A stretch of 64,000 bases of DNA from NCBI RefSeq assembly GCF_900078705.1, contig NZ_FKIF01000006.1, positions 186,001 through 250,000 on the forward strand, read 5' to 3'. Shown here piece by piece: positions 25,607 to 34,477 of this stretch (position 1 is the first letter of the stretch; the number at the start of each line of letters is the position of its first letter). A program made the translations under genes and the position numbers. The notes below the pieces were generated by a model. It saw nothing but the letters and a program-made list of their open reading frames with translations. It was not told where the DNA came from and did not search any database. The stretch is from Bordetella ansorpii. Lineage in GTDB: Bacteria; Pseudomonadota; Gammaproteobacteria; Burkholderiales; Burkholderiaceae_B.

Positions 25607-26122
25607 CTATTTTTTTAGATTGGCGGCGCAGTACTCGTGGGCTTTCTTCAACTCCCGTTCGACAAGGCGCAACGAAATGCCCAGGCGCTCGGCGATTTCG
25701 TACTGGGGCGTACCGTCCAGGCGAGCCGCCAGCAGGATCTGCCGGCGGCGTTCCGGCATGCCATCCATGACGCGGGCAAGGTCCTCGCACTCGGAGCGGG
25801 CCTGGGCAATCTCCGCCGGGCCCGGAGCAGGTTCCGGGATTTCGAGCAAGGCGTCGATTTCCCCCAGGCTCATCACCCGGCTGTGGGCACGCTGGTGATC
25901 GATGGCCAGGTTGGAAGCCATGCGCAGGATGTAGGCGCCAGGGCTTTGCACCGGCCCCAGGCTGGCCTCGGCATCGTCCCGGCAATGCAGGCGCATCCAG
26001 GTGTCCTGCAGGGCGTCGCCCGCCAGGTCGGAGTTCCCCAGCCTGCGGGTCAACTGACCCTTCAGTTCATCGTATCGGGTGAGCAGGAAATTTTTCAGCG
26101 TGGTCAGGCTGCTGACGCTCAT
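25607..26122 (-). CDS. ECF sigma factor 1 (FecI family, VreI-like)
   Basis: 171 residues from the ATG at 26122, chosen for its GGAG eight bases upstream; an ATG at 26149 is less likely. Region 2 (about 12-85) includes GDALQDTWMRLH and ILRMASNLAIDHQRAHSR, typical of FecI-type sigma factors. Region 4 (about 112-165) includes PERRRQILLAARLDGTPQYEIAERLGISLRLVERELKKA, where the HTH would read the -35 element. It sits between the receptor-like and FecR-type genes, the order of PUMA3 and Fec surface-signalling systems. Confidence 0.93.
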   Translation of the reverse strand: MSVSSLTTLKNFLLTRYDELKGQLTRRLGNSDLAGDALQDTWMRLHCRDDAEASLGPVQSPGAYILRMASNLAIDHQRAHSRVMSLGEIDALLEIPEPAPGPAEIAQARSECEDLARVMDGMPERRRQILLAARLDGTPQYEIAERLGISLRLVERELKKAHEYCAANLKK

Positions 26123-26152
26123 GGGGTACTCCGGGCGCGAACACCGCAATCA

Positions 26153-26845
26153 TCAATGCACATGGCAATCCACCGAGGTAGCGGCCGAGCGCGGCAGGAT
26201 GATCATGGTGAAAGGCTGGGCCAGTCCTGGGGGGGGACGCTCGACGGCGGCACCGCGCATTGCCCTGAGGATGGCCTGGTCACGGGCGATGTCACCGGTG
26301 GTGTCCAGCAGATGCACCTGGGACACCCGGCCGGTCGGATCGACCCAGAACTGCAGGGCAGCCCGGAAATCGCCGGGCGCGGTCAGGCTGTCGCCGCACA
26401 GCACATCGCGCAGGCCTGACTGCACCGACCCGTAATAGGTGCGCGACGCCGGGGACGCCTGAGCGCCGTCGCCGGCGGGCCGGCGCGGGGAAAGTCTGGA
26501 TTCGGCCTGCATGAGAATGAATGCCTCGGCGGTGGTGTGACTGACAGCCAAGCCCGTGCCCGCGAGCAGCAACGACAACGCGGCTTCGGGGGTATAGCTG
26601 CCTTGCACGGACTGCGAGGTGCGTCCGAGAACCAGGGTTCCGAGATACACCACTGAACGGCCCGTGGCAATGCTGTATTGCTCGATTGCCGATTGCAAGG
26701 GCTGGGCAGGAATGTCGAACTCGACGACCATGCCTGCCGCGGCGATGGCCATGTTGGTAGACCCCGAGTCCGCCGCCTTTGCAAGTGCCGGCAGCATGCC
26801 GCAAGCCCCCCCCACCACGAACGTCGCCAGTAAAAACCGAATCAC
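26153..26845 (-). CDS. Barrel-less receptor-like signalling protein, STN plus TonB-C (VreA-like)
   Basis: 230 residues from a GTG at 26845, chosen because a clear signal peptide follows directly (VIRFLLATFVVGGACGMLP, cleavage near ALAKA). An STN domain spans about 43-120 (VEFDIPAQPLQSAIEQYS, GRSVVYLG, PEAALSLLLAGTGL). The C-terminal 90 residues have the TonB C-terminal pattern (LQFWVDPTGRVSQVHLL, then RAMRGAAVERPPP). There is no plug or beta-barrel, unlike FecA/FpvA. P. aeruginosa VreA is likewise reported to lack the barrel (recalled). Expected to be periplasmic and to signal to the FecR-type protein. About 30 bp separate it from the sigma gene. Confidence 0.85.
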   Translation of the reverse strand: MIRFLLATFVVGGACGMLPALAKAADSGSTNMAIAAAGMVVEFDIPAQPLQSAIEQYSIATGRSVVYLGTLVLGRTSQSVQGSYTPEAALSLLLAGTGLAVSHTTAEAFILMQAESRLSPRRPAGDGAQASPASRTYYGSVQSGLRDVLCGDSLTAPGDFRAALQFWVDPTGRVSQVHLLDTTGDIARDQAILRAMRGAAVERPPPGLAQPFTMIILPRSAATSVDCHVH

Positions 26846-26963
26846 GTCCGATCCGTTGAACTCATGAGCAGGAAGAGGATGGGCAAGGCTGCCGATTCCG
26901 CAGCAACCGATTTGCCAGGAGCGATACCATGCCTTGCCCGGCAAACAAATCGACAGCGGAAAC

Positions 26964-27042
26964 TGCACTGAACTTGCACTGAACTGTGTGAGAAGGGAGC
27001 CTACTGACGGGTTATTTCGCCAACATGACAGACCGGCGACAC
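26964..27042 (-). promoter_or_regulatory. Upstream control region of vreA-like gene: Pho-box-like site and 11-bp tandem repeat
   Basis: On the minus strand GTGTCGC-CGGT-CTGTCAT (27025-27042) fits the PhoB layout of two 7-bp half-sites separated by 4 bp; the second is perfect, the first matches 4 of 7. Closer to the gene, TGCACTGAACT is repeated exactly in tandem (26964-26974 and 26975-26985, plus strand), again with 11-bp periodicity typical of OmpR/PhoB-family binding. No GTNCGS-N18-GTCAY element is present here. Confidence 0.5.
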
Positions 27043-27102
27043 CCAGTTGGAGAGAAAAGCATCCCTGAATGGGGAGACTTTTCCGTTAGAGGGCATTCAA
27101 CA

Positions 27103-27624
27103 TCAAAATGCGGGGCACAACTGCTTGGAATCGCGTACGACCTTGGTGACCAGCGCCAGCGTCACTCCGTGACGAGCCGCCACTTCCCGGCGCGACAGAT
27201 TCTCGACACAGACACCGATGAATATGGCCTGGCGCCTCGGCGGCAATAATTCGACAGCCTGGATCAGCCGCCGGACTTCGGAGCGGGCCTCGGCGATTTT
27301 CTCGGGCCCCGGGGCGGCATCCGCCAGACCGTCGAGCAGAATGTCGTCGAATCCCATACCTTGGTGGACGCGCTCAGAACGGGCCAGATCGATGGCCCGG
27401 TTACAGGCCATGCGATAAATATAGGCTTCGGCGCTGAGGATGGGCTCGGATCCGCAGCCCTTATCCGCCAGGCGCACCCAGATATCGTGAAGGCTGTCGG
27501 CGGCCAACTGCGCGCAACCCGCATATTGGGTGATGCGGCGCAAGAGCGTGCCGTAGTTGGCCACGATGAAATCACGCAACCCCCTCGCGGCATCGGGCGG
27601 CTCCGATACCGGAGGAAAGGTCAT
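27103..27624 (-). CDS. ECF sigma factor 2 (FecI family)
   Basis: 173 residues from the ATG at 27624; an in-frame ATG at 27699 would add 25 residues. Region 2 carries AADSLHDIWVRLAD and IYRMACNRAIDLARSERVH. Region 4 carries PPRRQAIFIGVCVENLSRREVAARHG, followed by the HTH TLALVTKVVRDS. The domain spacing equals that of sigma factor 1, but the recognition helices differ. It has no anti-sigma gene of its own. A promoter-like element at 27847-27875 lies upstream and rules out a start as early as 27891. It may share the FecR-type protein or be controlled only by transcription. Confidence 0.88.
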   Translation of the reverse strand: MTFPPVSEPPDAARGLRDFIVANYGTLLRRITQYAGCAQLAADSLHDIWVRLADKGCGSEPILSAEAYIYRMACNRAIDLARSERVHQGMGFDDILLDGLADAAPGPEKIAEARSEVRRLIQAVELLPPRRQAIFIGVCVENLSRREVAARHGVTLALVTKVVRDSKQLCPAF

Positions 27625-28050
27625 AGGGCTGTCGTACGAATCGCCATGGCAATCGTGTCCGACCACTTTCTTGTAACGCATGACTGTTTTCACGGGCATG
27701 GCAACCTGGTAACCGCGTATGGAGCTGCCCGGCGGAAAAGTGGACGGATTCCACGGATTTGGGAAACATGTCGCGTGGAAGCGAAAACACACTGTTCTGC
27801 GGCAGTCTGCGGCAGGGCCGCTTCGCGCAAGATGAGAGTTCATCCCTTGACGAGTCTCGCCGGCAAATCCCGAACAGTTCACGCGGGACACGTTTGTTAC
27901 CGAAAGAAACCAACAATTTCGTCATTGTGACGGTTGAAATCTATCAATCGGCAACTGAAATCCGCGATATCACCCTCGCCTCGCCACCGGGTGACGGAAG
28001 TACCGGTACAGGTAGTTTTTCAGTGAAAACCCCTATACGCATGATTGCCA
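27625..28050. other. Intergenic region between sigma factor 2 and nitroreductase
   Basis: About 425 bp without a convincing gene. It contains the promoter-like element at 27847-27875. Between that element and the sigma ATG lies a leader of about 140-215 nt. It also ends near the nitroreductase terminator. Confidence 0.55.
27847..27875 (-). promoter_or_regulatory. Putative ECF promoter of sigma factor 2 (sub-type B)
   Basis: On the minus strand GTTCGG (27870-27875) is followed after 18 nt by GTCAA (27847-27851), within CTCGTC. Compared with the fecR-type element it shares GACGAGTCT and CAAA on the plus strand. This suggests sigma factor 1, or sigma 2 itself, drives the sigma 2 gene. Confidence 0.55.
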
Positions 28051-28057
28051 GACGACA

Positions 28058-28079
28058 AAGGGGCGACATCATCGCCCCC
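28058..28079 (-). terminator. Terminator of nitroreductase gene
   Basis: GGGGCGA (28060-28066) pairs with TCGCCCC (28072-28078) around a 5-nt loop, followed on the minus strand by CTTTG. The stem is strong; the T-run is short. Confidence 0.6.
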
Positions 28080-28117
28080 CGGATGCACGCCGTGCGGGTT
28101 ACGCCCGCCCCGATCCT

Positions 28118-28822
28118 TCACGATACGAAGGAAGTAAATCCCCTGACCGGTTCCCGTTCGCTGTACAGCGTGTTCTCGACCGCATCCGGATCCGCATACC
28201 CCAGCGCCATCCCGCACACCAGCATCTCCTCTTCGGGAAATTCCAGCTCGCGCGCCACCACCGTGTGATACGGCACGAAGGCCGCCTGGGGGCATGTGTC
28301 CAGTCCATACGCCCGCGCCGCCAGCATCACCGATTGCAGGAACATCCCATAATCCAGCCAGCTGCCCTGCTGCATGATGCGGTTGATGGTGAACATCAAC
28401 CCGACCGGCGCATCGAAGAACGCGTAGTTGCGCGCGTGCTGGGCGTGCATGCCCGCCTTGTCCTCTCGGGTCAGGCCCAACAGGCCGTAGAGATCCCAGC
28501 CCACCTTGCGCCGCCGGTCCTGGAACGGCGCGATCCACTGCCGGGGGTAATAGAGGTACTCGGCGTTGTACGCGCTCTGGTCGGGGTCGTCGTAGGCCTG
28601 GCGCAGCGCGGCGCCCAGGCGCTCGCGCGCCGCGCCGGTGATCACGTAGACCTTCCACGGCTGGGCGTTGTTGCCCGAGGGCGCGCGGCTGGCCAGTTCC
28701 AGCACGCGTTCGATCAGGGGCTGGGGCACCGGGTCCGGCAGAAAGGCGCGTATCGAACGCCGGGTACGCATGGCCTCTGCCAATGACAGCGGCGGGGAAT
28801 CGAAACGCGTTGAGGAATCCAT
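28118..28822 (-). CDS. Nitroreductase family flavoprotein
   Basis: 234 residues. FMN-dependent NAD(P)H oxidoreductase of the nitroreductase superfamily. The N-terminal RRSIRAF motif binds the FMN phosphate, ASRAPSGNNAQPWKVYVI is the classic second motif, and LDTCPQAAF with MALGYAD forms the C-terminal FMN-contact region. Related proteins reduce nitroaromatics or quinones; the physiological substrate is unknown. It is divergent from the GntR gene, which may control it. Its own terminator follows. Confidence 0.92.
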   Translation of the reverse strand: MDSSTRFDSPPLSLAEAMRTRRSIRAFLPDPVPQPLIERVLELASRAPSGNNAQPWKVYVITGAARERLGAALRQAYDDPDQSAYNAEYLYYPRQWIAPFQDRRRKVGWDLYGLLGLTREDKAGMHAQHARNYAFFDAPVGLMFTINRIMQQGSWLDYGMFLQSVMLAARAYGLDTCPQAAFVPYHTVVARELEFPEEEMLVCGMALGYADPDAVENTLYSEREPVRGFTSFVS

Positions 28823-29062
28823 GGTCTACCTCTGTAGGTTGCGCAGTTTTGCCGCGCGCGAAGGGGATGCCGATGCGAAAGCCAGCGCAGGCAAACCCCA
28901 GTGAAAAGCGCGCAAAGTCCTCGCGGGCTCCGGCTTCCGCTTGAAGGCATGCCCCCTCGCATCCGGCCGTGCCTAAGGCAAAAAAGAATATGCCCCGCGC
29001 CCAATCCTGTATACCATCGCGGGCTGGTTACAATTTTCGATCTTCTTGTTCGGCTGTATTCA

Positions 29063-29836
29063 ATGACTATGAAGAGCGTAGACCCCGCTTTACCCGTGCC
29101 GCTGTATCACCAGCTGTTCCTCAATCTGCGCGAGGCGATTTTCCGGGGCGATTTCCAACCGGGCAGCATGCTGCCCAGCGAAGCCGAACTGGAAAAACAG
29201 TTTGGAATCTCCCGCATCACCGTGCGCCGCGCCATCGACGAGCTGGCCTCGCGCGCGCTGGTGCGCCGCGAGAAGGGCCGCGGCACCCGTGTGCTGGAAC
29301 ACCCTCCCCCCCAGACCGGCATCATCGGCAGCATCGAGACCATGGTGGACAGCAGCCTGGCCATGGGCATGCAGACCGAAGTGCAGTTGCTGGAATTCGA
29401 GTACGTGCCCGCGCCGGAAGCAGCGGCCCGCGCGCTCGGCCTGGAACGCGGCGCCCCCGTCCAGCACGCCATCAGGGTGCGCAAGCTGGAGGCCACGCCG
29501 TTCTCGTACCTGGAAACCTACGTGCCGGAAACGGTTGGGCGGCGCTACGGCCGGCACGACATCACCGCCCAGCCCCTGGTCGCCCTGCTGGAAGAGGCTG
29601 GCATCACCATCAGCCGGGCCGAGCAGACCATCTCGGCCGAATCCGCCACGCCCGAACTGGGCCGCGCCCTGCACCTGGCGCCCGGGGCGCCGCTGCTGAA
29701 GGTCGAACGGACGGTGTACGCGCAGGGCGAGCTGCCGGTGGAGTACATCACCGCCTGGTATCACCCGCAGCGGTACAAATACCGCATGGCGCTGGAGCGC
29801 CAGAATATCCAGGGCAGCTGGAAGCGGGCGCAATGA
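29063..29836 (+). CDS. GntR family (HutC-type) transcriptional regulator
   Basis: 257 residues from the ATG at 29063 (MTMKSVDP). The winged-helix domain (about 10-75) contains SMLPSEAELEKQFGISRITVRRAIDEL, the GntR signature. A UTRA ligand domain follows (about 95-245), with AFxxAPLLxxERxxYAxGELPVEY-type sequence, so it belongs to the HutC/FarR subfamily that senses small effectors. The start gives the usual family length. It reads away from the nitroreductase gene with a 240-bp gap. Confidence 0.93.
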   Translation: MTMKSVDPALPVPLYHQLFLNLREAIFRGDFQPGSMLPSEAELEKQFGISRITVRRAIDELASRALVRREKGRGTRVLEHPPPQTGIIGSIETMVDSSLAMGMQTEVQLLEFEYVPAPEAAARALGLERGAPVQHAIRVRKLEATPFSYLETYVPETVGRRYGRHDITAQPLVALLEEAGITISRAEQTISAESATPELGRALHLAPGAPLLKVERTVYAQGELPVEYITAWYHPQRYKYRMALERQNIQGSWKRAQ

Positions 29837-29882
29837 GCACCGCTGGCGTCCGGCGCGATGGGCAGCGGCGCCGCCCTCGGCC

Positions 29883-30260
29883 TCAGGCGATCTCCTCGAT
29901 CGCGTCGACGCGGTCGGGATAGAACGCCAGATGGCCTGCGATCCGCGCCACGGCCGGATGAGGCGCCTCGTAGGACCAGGCCGCATTCTCGGCGCGCGCG
30001 CCCCCCGCCGGCACACTGTAATAGGCGGCTTCGCCCTTGTATGGGCAATAAGACCCGTGCGCGGTGCGCTGCAACTGCGCCATGTCCACGTCCTCGCGTG
30101 GAATGTAGTGCACGGGCGGATACGTGGCCTCGCGCAAGGTCAGCGCATGCTGTGTATCGGCGAGGGTGCGGCCGCCCAGCGTGACCACCACGCGGGCAGT
30201 ATTGGGCGTGATGCCGATGGGATGATCGGCGCCGGGAATCTTGACGGGTTTGTCGGACAT
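29883..30260 (-). CDS. DUF427 domain protein
   Basis: 125 residues, the usual length of a single DUF427 domain. Conserved features are RVVVTLGGRTLADT, PPVHYIPREDVDM, the CPYKGEAAYYSV core and NAAWSYEAPHPAVARI. The fold is a small beta-tent; the biochemical role of the family is unknown to me. It is convergent with the GntR gene. Confidence 0.9.
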   Translation of the reverse strand: MSDKPVKIPGADHPIGITPNTARVVVTLGGRTLADTQHALTLREATYPPVHYIPREDVDMAQLQRTAHGSYCPYKGEAAYYSVPAGGARAENAAWSYEAPHPAVARIAGHLAFYPDRVDAIEEIA

Positions 30261-30445
30261 GGCTGGGCCCCTGGGAGTCGGTTGCGGCCGCGCCGCCGAA
30301 AGGGATCCGCGGCGCGTTGTCCGCTACAGCTTACCGCCTGCGCGAGGCCCCCTCGCCTGCGCAGTTGTGAGCGTCGGTGTCCCGCCCCGATGGCTTCCTA
30401 TAATGGACGGATGCCCTCCTCCCTGCGCTACGCCTAGGCTGACCC

Positions 30446-31036
30446 ATGGACCAGTCCGTCAAAGACGCAATCGCCCGCTGGCCCGACGTGCCCGCCGTCC
30501 ACGGCTGGCTGTCGCTGGACGAACGCGGCCGCTGGCGCCTGCACCCCCACGGCGATGCCGCCTCGGGCGGGCCGGGCGAGGCCATCACCAACGAACAGAT
30601 CCTGGCCTTCATGGGCCGCAACTACGCGGGCGACGCGCGGGGCCGCTGGTACTTCCAGAATGGTCCGCAACGCGTCTACGTCCGCCTGGACGCCGCGCCC
30701 TACATCCTGCGCCTGGCCGATACCGGCGCCGGCCTGCGGACGCATACGGGGCGGGATGCGGGCGAGATCGGCGGCTGGTGGCTGGACGACACGGGCCGGC
30801 TGTATGCCGCCACCGAAGCAGGCCCCGGCATGATCGAGGACCGCGACCTGGGCCCGCTGTTGGCCCACTTGAGAACCGACACAGGCCTGCCGCTGCTGGA
30901 CGCGCTGGAGGATCTGGAACCCGACGGCACGCTGCAGGTGTGCCTGCCGGGCCAGGCGGCCTGCAGGCCGTTGCGCCAGGCCGCGCGGGCCGCCATCCCC
31001 ACGCGCCTGGCCTTCGACGCCATGCCGACGCCCTGA
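30446..31036 (+). CDS. Conserved hypothetical protein
   Basis: 196 residues, no signal peptide or membrane segment. The first 100 residues are rich in Trp/Tyr/Arg (RWRLHPHGD, ARGRWYFQNGPQRVYVRLD), suggesting a beta-rich cytoplasmic protein. The second half contains GGWWLDDTGRLYAATE. I do not recognise a family. It is 96 bp upstream of the Nudix gene and may be cotranscribed with it. Coding status is supported by frame length, composition and absence of a better frame on either strand. Confidence 0.75.
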   Translation: MDQSVKDAIARWPDVPAVHGWLSLDERGRWRLHPHGDAASGGPGEAITNEQILAFMGRNYAGDARGRWYFQNGPQRVYVRLDAAPYILRLADTGAGLRTHTGRDAGEIGGWWLDDTGRLYAATEAGPGMIEDRDLGPLLAHLRTDTGLPLLDALEDLEPDGTLQVCLPGQAACRPLRQAARAAIPTRLAFDAMPTP

Positions 31037-31132
31037 CGAGACCCGCGAACATGCCGTTGCGACATATCGACCTATCCGCAATCCCGCTGGCATGCCTGCG
31101 CCCAGGCCGCCGCTGCCGGTAGAATCGCCGTC

Positions 31133-31714
31133 ATGAGCGCCCCACAGCCCCCCAGCTATTTCCCGGCCCCGCGCCGCTCCCACTTCTGCAGCCAATGCGG
31201 CTCGCCGGTCGACCGGCGCGTGCCGGACGGCGACAACCGCGAACGCGACATCTGTGATCACTGCGGGGCGATCCACTACCAGAACCCCCGCATGGTGGTC
31301 GGCACGGTGCCGACCTGGCAAGGCCGCATCCTGCTGTGCCGGCGCGCCATCGAACCGCGCTACGACACCTGGACCCTGCCCGCGGGCTTCATGGAACTGG
31401 GCGAAAGCACGGCCCAGGGCGCCGAACGCGAAACCCTGGAAGAATCCGGCGCGCGCATCACGCTGGGGCAACTTTATACGGTGATCGACGTGCCGCAGGT
31501 CGAACAGGTGCACTTCTTCTATCTGGCCGACGCGGTCGGCCCGGAACTGGATCCCGGCCCGGAAAGCCTGGAGGCGCGCTACTTCGACGAGGCCGAGATT
31601 CCGTGGGACGAACTGTCGTTCCGCACGGTGGCCACCACACTGCAGCGCTACCTGGAAGACCGCAAGCGTGGGACCTTCCCCACGCAGCACTACGTGCTGG
31701 ATTCGCGCCGCTGA
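31133..31714 (+). CDS. Nudix hydrolase with N-terminal zinc ribbon
   Basis: 193 residues. A zinc ribbon opens the protein (FCSQCG at about 17-22, [12 protein letters not shown] at about 41-52). The Nudix box is complete: [23 protein letters not shown], positions about 85-107, with the REXXEE-type metal ligands. Such proteins hydrolyse nucleoside-diphosphate derivatives such as NADH, ADP-ribose or FAD. The exact substrate cannot be read from the sequence. The aat gene starts 4 bp after its stop. Confidence 0.94.
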   Translation: MSAPQPPSYFPAPRRSHFCSQCGSPVDRRVPDGDNRERDICDHCGAIHYQNPRMVVGTVPTWQGRILLCRRAIEPRYDTWTLPAGFMELGESTAQGAERETLEESGARITLGQLYTVIDVPQVEQVHFFYLADAVGPELDPGPESLEARYFDEAEIPWDELSFRTVATTLQRYLEDRKRGTFPTQHYVLDSRR

Positions 31715-31718
31715 CACC

Positions 31719-32480
31719 TTGAAGCTGCCCTGGCTAGAACCCGACACGCCGCTGCCGCCCCCGGAGCTGGCGCTGAAAGACCCGCCCGGCCTGCTGGCGG
31801 CCGGCGCAGACCTGTCCACCGCCCGGCTGAACGAGGCCTACCGCAACGGCATCTTTCCGTGGTTTTCCGAAGGCGAACCCGTGCTGTGGTGGAGCACCGA
31901 CCCGCGCATGGTGCTGGCCTGCGACGACTTCGCGCCGTCGCACTCGCTGCGCAAGCGGTTGCGCCGCATCGCCGCCGACGCGCAGCGGCCCTGGCCCTCG
32001 GTTCAGGTGCGGGTGGATACGTGCTTTGCCGAGGTGCTGCGGCAATGCGCCGCGCCGCGTGGCGGCCAGGCCGGCACATGGATCCTCGAACCCATGCAGC
32101 AGGTCTACCGGCAATGGCACGCCGAAGGCAGCGCGCACAGCATCGAGACCTGGATCGACGGAGAACTGGCGGGCGGCCTGTACGGCATCAGCCTGGGCCG
32201 CATGTTCTTCGGCGAATCGATGTTCGCGCGGGCCACCGACGCCTCGAAGATCGCGCTGGCCTATCTGGTTCGATTCCTGAGGCGGCACGGCGTGGCCTGG
32301 ATCGATTGCCAGCAGGAAACCCGCCACCTGGCCAGCCTGGGCGCCCGTCCCGTGGACCGCGCCGACTTCCTGGCCCACGTGCGCCGGGCGGTGGACGCCC
32401 CCGGCCTGCCCTGGCGCCCCGGCGTGCTGGACGCCGAAGGACAACTGTTGCCATTGCCACGCGCGAGCCTGTTGCCCTGA
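31719..32480 (+). CDS. aat: Leucyl/phenylalanyl-tRNA--protein transferase
   Basis: 253 residues. Transfers Leu or Phe from tRNA to N-terminal Arg/Lys, creating N-degrons for ClpS/ClpAP. A TTG start at 31719 is chosen because the conserved N-terminus ([27 protein letters not shown]) follows at once; an ATG at 31668 would overlap the Nudix gene. Hallmarks are [24 protein letters not shown] and [19 protein letters not shown] near 150-170. Directly followed by bpt, the usual betaproteobacterial pairing of the two N-end-rule transferases. Confidence 0.95.
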   Translation: MKLPWLEPDTPLPPPELALKDPPGLLAAGADLSTARLNEAYRNGIFPWFSEGEPVLWWSTDPRMVLACDDFAPSHSLRKRLRRIAADAQRPWPSVQVRVDTCFAEVLRQCAAPRGGQAGTWILEPMQQVYRQWHAEGSAHSIETWIDGELAGGLYGISLGRMFFGESMFARATDASKIALAYLVRFLRRHGVAWIDCQQETRHLASLGARPVDRADFLAHVRRAVDAPGLPWRPGVLDAEGQLLPLPRASLLP

Positions 32481-32593
32481 CCATGGCGCGCCAGATCGGT
32501 GATAATGGATCTTACCGTTTCGGAATTGCGAATCCGCTGCACGCGTCGCCGCGCGCCCCTAGTCCCGATTCGCGGCCTCCCGCGCGCGACCCC

Positions 32594-33319
32594 ATGAGCC
32601 AGCTCAAAGAACTTCCCTTCTCCACGCTGCAGTTCTACTCGACGGCGCCCTATCCGTGCAGCTACCTGCCCGGCAGGCAGGCGCGCTCGCAGGTCGCGGC
32701 CCCGGGCCACCTGATCAACGCCGGCACATATTCCCAACTGGTCGAACAGGGTTTCCGCCGCAGCGGCCTGTTCACCTACCGTCCGCATTGCGATCATTGC
32801 CGGGCCTGCGTGCCGGTGCGCGTGGATACCGCCCGCTTCACGCCCAACCGCAGCCAGCGGCGCGCCTGGCGCTTCCACCAGCCGCTGCGCGCCTTCGTGG
32901 CCGAGCTGGCCTGGTCGGCCGAGCACTACGCGCTCTACACCCGCTACCAGCAGGGGCGCCATCCCGGCGGCGGCATGGACGACGACAGCCGCACACAGTA
33001 CGCGCAGTTCCTGCTGACCACGCGCGTCAACACCCGGCTGGTCGAATTCCGCGCGCCCGACGGCGTGCTGGCCATGGTGTCCATCATCGACGTGCTGGAC
33101 GACGGGCTGTCCTCGGTCTACACCTTCTACGACCCCGAGGCGCCGGGCAGCCTGGGCACCTACAGCATCCTGTGGCAGATCGAGCAATGCCGCATGCTCG
33201 AGCTGCCCTTCCTGTACCTGGGCTACTGGATCCAGGAGAGCCGCAAGATGGCGTACAAATCCAGCTTCAAGCCCTTGCAGATGCTGGTCGACGGCAGTTG
33301 GCAGGAACAGGCTGCCTGA
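32594..33319 (+). CDS. bpt: Aspartate/glutamate leucyltransferase (ATE1-like)
   Basis: 241 residues from the ATG at 32594. Transfers Leu to N-terminal Asp/Glu. The N-terminal domain carries [15 protein letters not shown] and the Cys cluster [12 protein letters not shown], typical of the ATE N-terminal domain. The C-terminal GNAT-like domain contains [22 protein letters not shown] and [20 protein letters not shown]. It follows aat by 113 bp and precedes pyrD. Confidence 0.95.
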   Translation: MSQLKELPFSTLQFYSTAPYPCSYLPGRQARSQVAAPGHLINAGTYSQLVEQGFRRSGLFTYRPHCDHCRACVPVRVDTARFTPNRSQRRAWRFHQPLRAFVAELAWSAEHYALYTRYQQGRHPGGGMDDDSRTQYAQFLLTTRVNTRLVEFRAPDGVLAMVSIIDVLDDGLSSVYTFYDPEAPGSLGTYSILWQIEQCRMLELPFLYLGYWIQESRKMAYKSSFKPLQMLVDGSWQEQAA

Positions 33320-33430
33320 TCCCCTGGTGTTGCCGCGGGCCAACCATTGGCGACGCGGCCCTTCGGACATCCGCGCGGCGCCCACCGGCGCGCCGCCGCC
33401 GCGCGCGTCACTGGACTACAATTCCGCCCC

Positions 33431-34477
33431 ATGTCGATCCTGTTCCAAGCCTATCCCCTGGCCCGCGCGGCGCTGTTTGCCATGGACGCGGAAACCGCCC
33501 ACGAAGTCACGCTGGCCAACCTGCAGCGCGTCTACGACTGCCAGGCCACGCGCCGGCTGCTGCATACGCAGCCGCAGGCTCCCATCGAACTGCTGGGCCT
33601 GAAACTGGCCAACCCCGTCGGCCTGGCCGCGGGACTGGACAAGAACGGCGCGCACATCGATGCGCTGGGCAACCTGGGCTTCGGCTTCATCGAGGTCGGC
33701 ACGGTCACCCCGCGCGCGCAATCCGGCAATCCCAAGCCGCGCATCTTCCGCCTGCCGCGCTCGCAGGCGCTGATCAACCGCATGGGCTTCAACAACCTGG
33801 GCCTGGATGCGTTCATCGCCAACGTGCAGCGCAGCCAATGGCGCCGCGACGGCGGGGTGCTGGGCCTGAACATCGGCAAGAACGCCGACACGCCCATCGA
33901 ACGCGCGGCCGACGACTATCTCATCGGCCTGGCCGGCGTGTATCCGCATGCCGACTACGTCACGGTCAACATCTCGTCGCCCAACACCAGGAACCTGCGC
34001 GCGCTGCAGGGCGGCGACGAGTTGATCTCGCTGCTGTCCCGCCTGCGGGACAAGCGCCGGGAACTGGCCGACCAGCATGGCCGCCAGGTGCCGATGCTGG
34101 TGAAGATCGCGCCCGACCTCGAACAGGATCAGGTCGACGCCATCGCCGATGCCCTGCCCACGCTGGGCGTGGACGGCGTCATCGCCACCAACACCACGCT
34201 ATCGCGCACGGCGGTGCAAGGCCAGCCCCATGCCGACCAGGCCGGTGGCCTGTCCGGTCCCCCGGTGCACGAACTGTCGCTGAAGGTCATCGAAAGGCTG
34301 CGCGCGCGCGCCGGCCGCTCGCTGGCCATCATCGGCGTGGGCGGCATCGTGTCGGGCAAGGAAGCCCGCGAAAAAATGGCCGCCGGCGCCGATGCCGTGC
34401 AACTCTACACGGGCCTCATCTACCGCGGTCCGGCGCTGGTCGAGGAGTGCGTGCGGGCGCTGGCCGTCGCACGTTGA
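33431..34477 (+). CDS. pyrD: Dihydroorotate dehydrogenase (quinone), class 2
   Basis: 348 residues from the ATG at 33431. Membrane-associated FMN enzyme oxidising dihydroorotate to orotate with quinone in pyrimidine synthesis. The N-terminal helical quinone-binding extension (about 1-45) marks class 2. Conserved pieces are [47 protein letters not shown] (with the catalytic Ser in this loop), [15 protein letters not shown] and [21 protein letters not shown] gap of 110 bp after bpt may hold its own promoter. Confidence 0.97.
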   Translation: MSILFQAYPLARAALFAMDAETAHEVTLANLQRVYDCQATRRLLHTQPQAPIELLGLKLANPVGLAAGLDKNGAHIDALGNLGFGFIEVGTVTPRAQSGNPKPRIFRLPRSQALINRMGFNNLGLDAFIANVQRSQWRRDGGVLGLNIGKNADTPIERAADDYLIGLAGVYPHADYVTVNISSPNTRNLRALQGGDELISLLSRLRDKRRELADQHGRQVPMLVKIAPDLEQDQVDAIADALPTLGVDGVIATNTTLSRTAVQGQPHADQAGGLSGPPVHELSLKVIERLRARAGRSLAIIGVGGIVSGKEAREKMAAGADAVQLYTGLIYRGPALVEECVRALAVAR

